DNA of 36,942 nucleotides from JAGMXM01 sp964458325 (lineage in GTDB: Bacteria; Verrucomicrobiota; Verrucomicrobiia; Limisphaerales; UBA1319), in assembly GCA_964458325.1 (NCBI GenBank), contig CAYWIM010000043.1, forward strand, positions 1 to 36,942. Reading direction: 5' to 3'. The notes beneath the pieces are model-generated. The model did no database searches. It was given only the letters and a program-made list of their open reading frames with translations, and was not told the DNA's origin. The position numbers and the translations under genes were made by a program. This document shows positions 1-6,275 of this stretch, one piece after another (the first letter of the stretch is position 1; every line of letters begins with the position of its first letter).

Positions 1-690
1 GGTCTGGCCGGCGCCCACCACCTGACCGACCTCGGCCAGGCGCCGCGCCACCATGCCGTCCTGGTTGGCGCGCAGCACCGCGTAGCCGGCCTGGTTGGCG
101 ACCACGTCGTACTCGGCACGGATCTGTTTGAGCCGCGCCTGGCCGATGTTCATCTGGGCCTGCGGCCCCACCTCGCTGAACGGCCCCATCTTGAGGATCG
201 ATTCGTAAAGCTGCACCGTCTTTTCCATCGACGAGAAAAACGGGATGTGCCCGTAAAAGATCCGGAACCGCTGGCCGCCTAAAAACCGGTTCGCAATCTC
301 GAATTGCCGCCGCAGCACCTCCTGGTAATCGACCTCCTTCGGATACTTCTCGACGAGCTGCTGGTAGGCCTTGAACGCCTTCTCATCCCGCTTCTGCGCC
401 TCGTAGGACCGGCCGGCCAGGTACTGCGCCCGAGGCGCATAATCGGAAAACGGCCAGCGGGACACCACCCGCCGAGCCGCCCGGAGCGCCAGCCGGTAAT
501 CCGGCTTTGTGAAGGCCTTCTCCGCAACGTCGAGCTGATCCTTCGCGCGCGTGCGGGCCCATTGCTCCCCTCCCACGGATTCGTAGATCCAGCCCTCTCC
601 CGGCCGATAAATCAGCGGGGCCGGACAGGAACATACCAGGGCGAACAGCACTCCGGCCGCCAGCGCCCAGCGAAGGCTCACGCATCTCAT
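1..690 (-). CDS. BamD-like TPR outer-membrane assembly protein, partial, with foreign C-terminal segment
   Basis: The frame is open from an ATG at 690 to the window edge (230 codons, no stop). Residues 1-22 form a hydrophobic export signal ending in VCSC, possibly a lipobox. Residues 45-180 are helical TPR-type sequence resembling BamD/YfiO of the BAM beta-barrel assembly machinery (RVVSRWPFSDYAPRAQYLAG, TVQLYESILKMGPFSEVGPQ). From about residue 185 the sequence changes to NQAGYAVLRANQDGMVARRL and GQVVGAGQ, which is typical of the beta-barrel hybrid domain of RND/HlyD membrane-fusion proteins and not of BamD. Reading frame is kept across the join. I infer either a true fusion or, more likely, a chimeric join at the end of the contig. 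The overlapping ATG frame at 685 is a shadow. The BamD assignment is good for residues 1-180; the identity of the whole product is unsure. Confidence 0.65.
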   Translation of the reverse strand, partial: MRCVSLRWALAAGVLFALVCSCPAPLIYRPGEGWIYESVGGEQWARTRAKDQLDVAEKAFTKPDYRLALRAARRVVSRWPFSDYAPRAQYLAGRSYEAQKRDEKAFKAYQQLVEKYPKEVDYQEVLRRQFEIANRFLGGQRFRIFYGHIPFFSSMEKTVQLYESILKMGPFSEVGPQAQMNIGQARLKQIRAEYDVVANQAGYAVLRANQDGMVARRLAEVGQVVGAGQT

Positions 691-810
691 AGGCCTGACC
701 GTATCGAACCGCTCCCGCCGCGTCAAGGCGCCGGGGCGCGGCCGAGCCCCCAACAGGAGCGCCGACGATATCGGGTTCACTTCGCCGGGGATCCAGGTTA
801 CAGTGGACCT

Positions 811-1536
811 GTGCCGACTCAGCTATCGATCGTGGTGCCGCTCTTCGACGAAGCCGACAACGTCCAGCGCCTCGCCTCGGAGATCCATGCCGCTTTCCAC
901 CCCGAACCGATCGAATACGAGATCGTCCTTGTCGACGACGGCAGCCGCGACCGGACGTGGGACGCCATCCAGCACGCCCATCGGGCCGATCGCCGGATTC
1001 GCGGGCTCTGCCTCAGCCGGCAATCGGGCCAAAGCGCCGCCCTCTGGATCGGGCTTCATGCCGCCCGCGGCAGCATCCTCGCCACCCTCGATGGCGATCT
1101 CCAGAACGATCCCGCCGACCTCCCGCGCCTGCTCCGCGAACTGCCCGGCTATGACCTTGTGCAGGGCGTCCGCGCCCGCCGACAAGACACATGGCTGCGG
1201 CGCGTCTCCTCCCGCATTGCCGCCCAGGCGCGTCGGATGGTCTTGGGCGCCCACTTCCGCGACACCGGCTGTGCCGTCCGAGTGCTCCCCCGATCCACGT
1301 TGTCCCTGGTGTTCGGGTTCAACGGGCTCCACCGGTTCTTCCCCATCCTCGTCCAGGGCGGGGGCGGACAGGTCCGCGAATCCATGGTCAACCACCGGCC
1401 TCGAGTCGCGGGCCGCTCCAAATACGGCGTCTGGAACCGGCTCGGCCGCGGCCTCTTCGACCTCGTCGCTATGGCCTGGTACCAGCGGCGCCGATTCCCC
1501 AAAGTCGCCGTGACCGAGGCGGATTCGGGCGCTTGA
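811..1536 (+). CDS. family 2 glycosyltransferase (GtrB/DPM1-like)
   Basis: A 241-aa cytoplasmic/membrane-peripheral GT-A glycosyltransferase. The N-terminus LSIVVPLFDEADNV, the acidic IVLVDDGSRDRTWD and the DxD-like TLDGDLQNDP are hallmarks of polyprenyl-phosphate sugar transferases that load a nucleotide sugar onto a lipid carrier. The C-terminal GRSKYGVWNRLGRGLFDL is the conserved region seen before the membrane helices in longer members, but here the protein ends about 25 residues later without transmembrane helices, as in short Verrucomicrobia and proteobacterial homologs. The start is a GTG at 811, because the family N-terminus begins there; the frame is open upstream to 304 but that part is antisense to the BamD-like gene and is not protein-like. 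No good ribosome binding site is visible before 811. It is divergent from the BamD-like gene. Sugar donor and acceptor cannot be read from sequence. Confidence 0.85.
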   Translation: MPTQLSIVVPLFDEADNVQRLASEIHAAFHPEPIEYEIVLVDDGSRDRTWDAIQHAHRADRRIRGLCLSRQSGQSAALWIGLHAARGSILATLDGDLQNDPADLPRLLRELPGYDLVQGVRARRQDTWLRRVSSRIAAQARRMVLGAHFRDTGCAVRVLPRSTLSLVFGFNGLHRFFPILVQGGGGQVRESMVNHRPRVAGRSKYGVWNRLGRGLFDLVAMAWYQRRRFPKVAVTEADSGA

Positions 1537-1678
1537 CAGTTGCACCAAGCCAGCCCATGGGGCCCGTTGTGCCAAAAGTGACGGTTACCCGGGACGGCCG
1601 CCACCCCCCAACAAATGCGCTTGCCTTCAACGCGCCAATGGGTAACTTAATCCCGGTCGTTCGGACGATTGCTTGCGT

Positions 1679-1753
1679 GCGCGCTTAGCTCAGTGGAAGA
1701 GCATTACCTTCACACGGTAGGGGTCGCAGGTTCAAGCCCTGCAGCGCGCACCA
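1679..1753 (+). tRNA. tRNA-Val (anticodon CAC)
   Basis: A complete cloverleaf can be drawn by hand. The acceptor stem is 1679-1685 with 1743-1749 (GCGCGCT/AGCGCGC, 7 of 7 pairs). The D arm is GCTC-AGTGGAA-GAGC, and the anticodon stem TTACC/GGTAG closes the loop TTCACAC with anticodon CAC at 1711-1713. The variable loop is GGGTC and the T arm is GCAGG-TTCAAGC-CCTGC. The 3' CCA is encoded (1751-1753) after discriminator A. It reads the valine codon GUG. Confidence 0.97.
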
Positions 1754-1782
1754 TCTTTTTTCCCCTTCAAAACCTCCTGTGT

Positions 1783-2967
1783 ATGAAGAGATGCCCATGC
1801 TGCGGACGCCAATATGAGGATGGCGAGACCAGTTCCTCATCGGATAACCACGAGCTCGTTGCGATAGACACCGCAGCGCCTGCCGGATCACCCGAATTGG
1901 CGATGACCGCTTCACCACCCCCTGAGTCTCGGCTTGGCGCCAAGAGCAATTCCACCAGCGTTCAGGATCCCACATGCGGCGATTCCACGAAGCCAGCCGC
2001 GCAACCCATCCAACCGCTGCGCATCACGACGCTTTCAGCCCTTGCGCTGCATGCCTTGGGTCTGGCGGCGGCCTTTCGCATCGGATTCATTGTTGGAGGA
2101 GGAGCGCTCGCCGAGAAGGAGCCGGTTGCAGCCATTGTGAAGATGCTGGTCACCATCGCCGTGATTGGCGCCGCCGCATTCTGGCTCCTGGGTGTGCTCG
2201 TTGGAACGATCCACGGGATCCGCTCGTGCCTGCATTGGCCCCGCCGGATCGCGCTGCTCGGCATTCTGTCATGCGCTTGCCTCTATGTATACTGCATCAT
2301 TCACGCAGACTCGAATCCATATGGAGGCGGCGATCAACTGAGAAAACGCCAGGCGCTGGAGGCTTCGATTCGGGAGGTTGTCGCTCTCGGAAACAAGCGG
2401 CCGCAGCTGGAGCCGGATCAAGCCCTGTTGGCCTACCAGGATCTGGCATCCGCCAAAGTCATACTGATTGAGGGCAGCGGCGAGTATTCCGACCTGAACT
2501 ACAGGCTTCCCTTGCGTCGCCGGGCAAAAGACCTCACGGAAGCAGAAGCAATCGTCTGGATCCCTATAATTTCAGAGCAGCAGGGCCATCAGCAATGCAC
2601 TGCCCACTTTCTCTGGAAGAAAGACGGCCGCTTTCACGATGGGAAGGTGATTCGCGAAGGAACTCCTGATACGCGGGAGTGGGCTGGGATGCGAAGGAAG
2701 TTGGTGGTTCGACGAGTTGGAGCACCCGACGTTTACCGGCATGAGCCGTACTATGTCACCACAGAATCTGGGGAAACAGCGGTTTCAGCGGCTCATCGGG
2801 AACTGGCCATCTTTCCGCTGCCAGAGCAGGAAAGGCTGGAGGGCTGGGTCCCCGAAAAGTACTTCTTTCGCAGGTTTATTCTGTTTCAGTCAGAAGACGA
2901 CTGGTACAGATATGTTCTCGAGAAGACCAAAGAAGATAGATATTGGCTGTTCGAAAAGTATTCATGA
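1783..2967 (+). CDS. unknown protein with N-terminal CPCC motif and three membrane segments
   Basis: A 394-aa protein that I do not recognise. It opens with MKRCPCCGRQYEDGE, half of a zinc-ribbon-like motif with no second CxxC visible, then a low-complexity polar linker to about residue 75. Three hydrophobic segments follow at about residues 85-105, 120-145 and 155-175. The remaining ~215 residues are soluble and contain a charged region around RRRAKDLTEAEAIVW and a Trp/Tyr-rich tail ending DRYWLFEKYS. The ATG at 1783 is chosen because it is the first ATG after the tRNA; the frame runs upstream through the tRNA and cannot be coding there. The gene follows the tRNA by 29 bp and may be an insertion next to the tRNA 3' end. 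Base composition is lower in GC than neighbouring genes, which fits acquisition. No function is proposed. Confidence 0.7.
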   Translation: MKRCPCCGRQYEDGETSSSSDNHELVAIDTAAPAGSPELAMTASPPPESRLGAKSNSTSVQDPTCGDSTKPAAQPIQPLRITTLSALALHALGLAAAFRIGFIVGGGALAEKEPVAAIVKMLVTIAVIGAAAFWLLGVLVGTIHGIRSCLHWPRRIALLGILSCACLYVYCIIHADSNPYGGGDQLRKRQALEASIREVVALGNKRPQLEPDQALLAYQDLASAKVILIEGSGEYSDLNYRLPLRRRAKDLTEAEAIVWIPIISEQQGHQQCTAHFLWKKDGRFHDGKVIREGTPDTREWAGMRRKLVVRRVGAPDVYRHEPYYVTTESGETAVSAAHRELAIFPLPEQERLEGWVPEKYFFRRFILFQSEDDWYRYVLEKTKEDRYWLFEKYS

Positions 2968-3439
2968 GACGGCATCACAAAGCAGGCATCACCAACGGGA
3001 CGACGTGAAGTCAAAAGGGCCGAATCCAGACACAGTTGACCCACGAGGCGAAGGGGATGAAATGGTTGCACAGCTCAACCGCTATCCGTCAGATGATCCA
3101 GCGCCTGGCAGCATGTCTTTCGCGGGAAGAGCCGTTGCGGCGCGTTGCCTCTGAAGGACACGGATCGCCGGCGGTTGCGCGATGGGCGGCGGTAAACCCG
3201 TCGCGGTCGGCCAAGGAATGTTTTGGCAGCCAGCCAGGGCTCGGGGCGGAGATGCAGGCCAATTTATCAATTATTTGGATGGCCGACCCCATCGCCTTTC
3301 ACAGCAGTGCCAGAAGGTTGCATGGATCGCTGGCCATTAAACCGCACGGTGACCCCCCGAGTGTCAAAACGCATGTTGACCCGCCGCTCCAGCGGTGAAG
3401 GCTCGCCAAGTTGCCACGGTTCGTGGCAGGCTCTTGCCT
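2968..3439. other. 472-bp stretch without a recognisable gene
   Basis: Six-frame translation gives only short, low-complexity frames (for example around 3036-3398) without family motifs, a signal peptide or convincing ribosome binding sites. The region lies between an unrecognised membrane protein and a nucleotidyltransferase/relic patch, so decayed accessory DNA is plausible. I see no inverted repeats or target-site duplications that would define an insertion sequence. Confidence 0.5.
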
Positions 3440-4060
3440 ATGACGATTGCCGAAATCCAACGCGCATTGGCGGACATCGCCGCCGAGACGGATCCCGCGC
3501 CGAAGCATTTCAAGCTCGCCAGCCTCGTCTCCGCCGTCTTTCGCGAACGGGGCGTTGAACTCGTGGTCGTGGGCGGTTCCGCCATCGAGTTCTACACCGA
3601 GGGCGGCTACGTCTCGGGCGATCTCGATCTATGTCTGGTTTCCCCGCCCCGGCTTGACATCCGAACCCGTCAGGAGTTGATGGGGCGGTTGGGAGCCAGT
3701 GGCGGGCCGCGAAGCTGGCAGGTTGCGGGTCACTTCGTCGACATTCTCGGTGAAGTGGAGACGCAGGCGCGCACACCTTTCGATGAACTCGAGGCTCCCT
3801 ACGGACTGGTGCGCCTGGTTAGTCCCGAGGACTTGCTGGTCGAACGAGTCCTGATTTCCGTGTATCCGCAACGTTATGAACCCGCCGACCAATGTGCCCG
3901 CAAGCTGATCGCGGTCACGCTCTCCGGCCATGTGGAAATGAACTGGCGGGAAGTGCGCCGTCTTGCGGAGAGCCCGGAATACCGTATTTTGCCCGTGTTG
4001 GAAACAGTGGTTGGCGAAGTCGCGCATGAACTCGGAAAACCAAATCCCTATCATTCCTAA
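3440..4060 (+). CDS. nucleotidyltransferase-fold protein (possible toxin-antitoxin component)
   Basis: A 206-aa cytoplasmic protein. LVVVGGSAIEFYTEG (residues 41-55) followed by SGDLDLCL (59-66) fits the GG(S/G)-x(n)-DxD core of the minimal nucleotidyltransferase (NTase) superfamily, with candidate metal ligands Asp61 and Asp63. A later acidic VDILGE could supply the third carboxylate. Stand-alone NTases of this type are often in abortive-infection or toxin-antitoxin pairs (AbiEii/MenT-like families) that nucleotidylate tRNA or proteins. The ATG at 3440 is preferred because the NTase-type protein begins shortly after; the frame continues 45 bp upstream. It overlaps the next small gene by 35 bp, so the two are probably co-translated. 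An RNA- or antibiotic-modifying role is equally possible. Confidence 0.7.
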   Translation: MTIAEIQRALADIAAETDPAPKHFKLASLVSAVFRERGVELVVVGGSAIEFYTEGGYVSGDLDLCLVSPPRLDIRTRQELMGRLGASGGPRSWQVAGHFVDILGEVETQARTPFDELEAPYGLVRLVSPEDLLVERVLISVYPQRYEPADQCARKLIAVTLSGHVEMNWREVRRLAESPEYRILPVLETVVGEVAHELGKPNPYHS

Positions 4061-4235
4061 GGGCCGCCCCATCAGTTGGAAGGACTGGCTCAGAGGCCGC
4101 CGCGCCCGGCGCGAGACGGGCAACCGCGTGGCCCCGGAAATCATCCGCCGCCCCCGCGGTTCCAGCGATCCACGCCTGCGAAAGCTCTTCAACGGTGAGC
4201 GCGGACTGCCGTTCAAGAAGCCGGAGGAACTGTGA
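4026..4235 (+). CDS. small basic protein overlapping the nucleotidyltransferase
   Basis: A 69-aa, strongly basic protein (KDWLRGRRARRETGN and RRPRGSSDPRLRKLFNGER) with no membrane segment and no family I recognise. Its ATG at 4026 lies inside the 3' end of the nucleotidyltransferase gene in another frame, giving a 35-bp overlap and suggesting obligatory co-expression. The size, charge and coupling fit a toxin/antitoxin partner or nucleic-acid-binding adaptor, but this is inference from layout only. The reading frame continues upstream inside the nucleotidyltransferase gene, where it is a shadow. Confidence 0.5.
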   Translation: MNSENQIPIIPKGRPISWKDWLRGRRARRETGNRVAPEIIRRPRGSSDPRLRKLFNGERGLPFKKPEEL

Positions 4236-4241
4236 GCAGGC

Positions 4242-4370
4242 ATGACGCGCCGTGGGACCGGCGATGCCTTGCGCTCCCTCGGCAGTCCATCGGTGCTGGT
4301 GATCGACGAGGCGCAACGTTTGCCGAAGGTCTGCCATATCCCTCGCCGGGCGCAGGATCACATGGCATGA
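4242..4370 (+). pseudogene. relic of an AAA+ (AAA_14-like) ATPase
   Basis: A 42-codon frame encodes SPSVLVIDEAQRLPKV, which matches the Walker B region (hhhhDE.QR.P) of AAA_14/DUF4143-type ATPases. The Walker A, the rest of the AAA+ domain and the C-terminal domain are absent, and the frame ends shortly after at TGA. I read it as a deletion remnant. It directly follows the small basic gene, so the locus has probably lost or exchanged mobile accessory genes. The match is short, so chance similarity is not excluded. Confidence 0.4.
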
Positions 4371-4488
4371 AAGCCGGTTTGACAACGGCGAAATCCCTGT
4401 CCGAATAACTCCGAAATACGCACATTGGATGGAGTTGAATGGACGGTCTGACCCGTCGACATCCGATTGCCTTGCCACCGGTGGCGCG

Positions 4489-5454
4489 TCAGGCCGCCGG
4501 CGCCGGCCCGGGGGGCGATCCGGCGGCCATCTGGGCGATCAGCCGCTCGTTGAGATCCCGGGCGGCGTTGACCCCGCTGGAGCGCAGCTTGACCTGGAGG
4601 GCGGCGACCTCGACCAGCCGCGCCAGGTTCCGGCCCGGGCGAACGGGCAGGACCACGTGCGGGACCGAGACGCCCAGGATCCGAACCTGTTCCTGATCCA
4701 TGCCCAGGCGATCCACATCCATCACATCCTCCCACTGCCGCAAGGTGACGACCAGATCGACTTGCTTCTCCGGCCGAATGCTCTTGATCCCGAACATGGC
4801 GGCGACGTTGATGATCCCGATGCCCCGCACCTCCATCATGTTCTGTGTCAATGGCGGGCTGCTGCCCATCAGCTGCTCCCCCTCGAGCACGGTCAGACGC
4901 GTGATATCATCGGAAATGAGGCTGTACCCGCGCTCGATCAGCTCGAGCACGCACTCGCTCTTGCCGATGCCGCTCTCGCCCCGGATGATCACCCCCACGC
5001 CGTGGATGTCGACCATGCTGCCCATCTCGGTGCCATGGGGGGCGAACATCGCCTCGAGGGCGAGCGTGGCGAGATTGATGAATTTCATCGTGATGAGCGG
5101 GCACTTGAACACCGGCACCTGGGCTTTCTCGGCCTGTCCGAGCAAGGCCTGGTCGGGATTGATCCGGCGGCACACCACCACGCACGGAATCCGATAGGCG
5201 AACAGCTCCGCATACCGGCGCTCCCGCTGCTCGCTCGACAGCGACTTGAGAAACGTGGCCTCGGCGCTGCCGATCACCTGAATGCGCTTGCTCGCGAAAT
5301 AGCGGGTGAATCCCGCCAGCGCCAGCCCGGGCCGGTTGATCGTGGGCTCCCGGATGAACCGCTTCAGCCCCGGGCTCGCCGCCAGCAGCTCGAGCCCCAG
5401 CTTGGCCGAATGCTCCCGATAAAACCGCTCGACGGTGACAATGTCGCGTTGCAT
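4489..5454 (-). CDS. hprK: HPr kinase/phosphorylase
   Basis: A 321-aa cytoplasmic enzyme that phosphorylates and dephosphorylates Ser46 of HPr or Crh-like proteins and links sugar status to transcription. Residues 1-130 are the N-terminal domain. Walker A is GESGIGKS at 159-166, followed by the SDD motif at 181-183 and the family signature with LPVRPGRN near the C-terminus; length is normal for the family. The ATG at 5454 is chosen because family N-termini begin there; the frame extends 31 codons upstream over the lptB stop. It lies 14 bp after lptB in the same direction, consistent with one transcript. Odd: the His that precedes the VD(I/V)YG segment in characterised HprK (HGVLVDIYG) is Met144 here (MGSMVDIHG), see findings. 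No ptsH or other PTS gene is in the window. Confidence 0.92.
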   Translation of the reverse strand: MQRDIVTVERFYREHSAKLGLELLAASPGLKRFIREPTINRPGLALAGFTRYFASKRIQVIGSAEATFLKSLSSEQRERRYAELFAYRIPCVVVCRRINPDQALLGQAEKAQVPVFKCPLITMKFINLATLALEAMFAPHGTEMGSMVDIHGVGVIIRGESGIGKSECVLELIERGYSLISDDITRLTVLEGEQLMGSSPPLTQNMMEVRGIGIINVAAMFGIKSIRPEKQVDLVVTLRQWEDVMDVDRLGMDQEQVRILGVSVPHVVLPVRPGRNLARLVEVAALQVKLRSSGVNAARDLNERLIAQMAAGSPPGPAPAA

Positions 5455-5468
5455 GTGCGATGGGCCTG

Positions 5469-6275
5469 CTAGAGGTTGAAATCCGGTCCGAGATAGATTT
5501 CCCGCGCCTGGGGATCGTTGACCAGATATTCGGCGGGACCGGCGCACACGACCCGGCCGCGATGGATCAGGTAGGCTCGATCCACCAGCTTGAGCGTCTC
5601 CCGCACGTTATGGTCCGTGATGAGGATCCCCAGACCGCGCTCCTTGAGCCGCCGCACGATCTTCTGCACCTCATACACCGCAATCGGATCGATCCCGCTG
5701 AACGGCTCGTCCAGCATCAGCAACCGCGGGTTGGTCACCAGCGCGCGTGTCACCTCGAGCCTGCGCTTCTCCCCTCCGCTGAGCGTGTAGGCGCGGTGCT
5801 TGGCCAGACCCGTCAGGTCCAGCTCCTCCAGCAGGTACTGCAGCCGCACCCGACGCTCCGCCGACGGCATCCGGCAGGTCTCGAGGATGGCCAGAATGTT
5901 CTGCTCGACCGTCAGCTTGCGAAACACCGACGGCTCCTGGGTGAGATACCCAACGCCCAGCCGCGCCCGGCGATGCATCGGCAGCCGAGTGATGTCGCGC
6001 CCTCCAAAAAGAACCCGCCCCTCATCGGACCGGACCAGGCCCACGACCAGGTTGAACGTGGTGGTCTTTCCCGCCCCGTTCGGCCCCAGCAGCCCCACAA
6101 TCTCCCCTGCCCCTACCCGGATCGACACGCCATCCACCACCCGCCGGCCTCGAAATGTCTTCGCCAAGTGGTCTGTCTCCAGCAAGACAGGCGGCTGGTC
6201 CGGCCCGGGACTCGCGGAGGCGGCAACAGGGGGGAGATCCTTCCCCGGAGGAGCGGTGCTGGCATCGGTGTTCAT
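5469..6275 (-). CDS. lptB: LPS export ABC transporter ATP-binding protein
   Basis: A 268-aa cytoplasmic ATPase that powers LptFG-driven extraction of lipopolysaccharide to the periplasmic Lpt bridge. Walker A is GPNGAGKT (residues 64-71). The Q-loop/LptB-specific LTQEPSVFRKLTVEQNI, the signature LSGGEKRRLEV and Walker B LMLDEPFSGIDPIAV with H-loop ITDHNVRE are all present. An N-terminal Pro/Ala-rich extension of about 28 residues precedes the usual LptB start and may be disordered or reflect a later true start. Its ATG overlaps the stop of the upstream LptA-like gene by 4 bp (ATGA), so translation is likely coupled. The permease genes lptF/lptG are not in this window. Confidence 0.95.
   Translation of the reverse strand: MNTDASTAPPGKDLPPVAASASPGPDQPPVLLETDHLAKTFRGRRVVDGVSIRVGAGEIVGLLGPNGAGKTTTFNLVVGLVRSDEGRVLFGGRDITRLPMHRRARLGVGYLTQEPSVFRKLTVEQNILAILETCRMPSAERRVRLQYLLEELDLTGLAKHRAYTLSGGEKRRLEVTRALVTNPRLLMLDEPFSGIDPIAVYEVQKIVRRLKERGLGILITDHNVRETLKLVDRAYLIHRGRVVCAGPAEYLVNDPQAREIYLGPDFNL

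Noticed and set aside
304..810. N-terminal extension of the glycosyltransferase frame
   Set aside because: It is antisense to the BamD-like gene, and family homology starts at residue GTG 811.
4465..4485. CCACCGGTGG palindrome after hprK as a terminator
   Set aside because: Short stem without a T-run on the minus strand.
5455..5547. Longer hprK start at 5547
   Set aside because: It would overlap the end of lptB, and the extra 31 residues lack family similarity.
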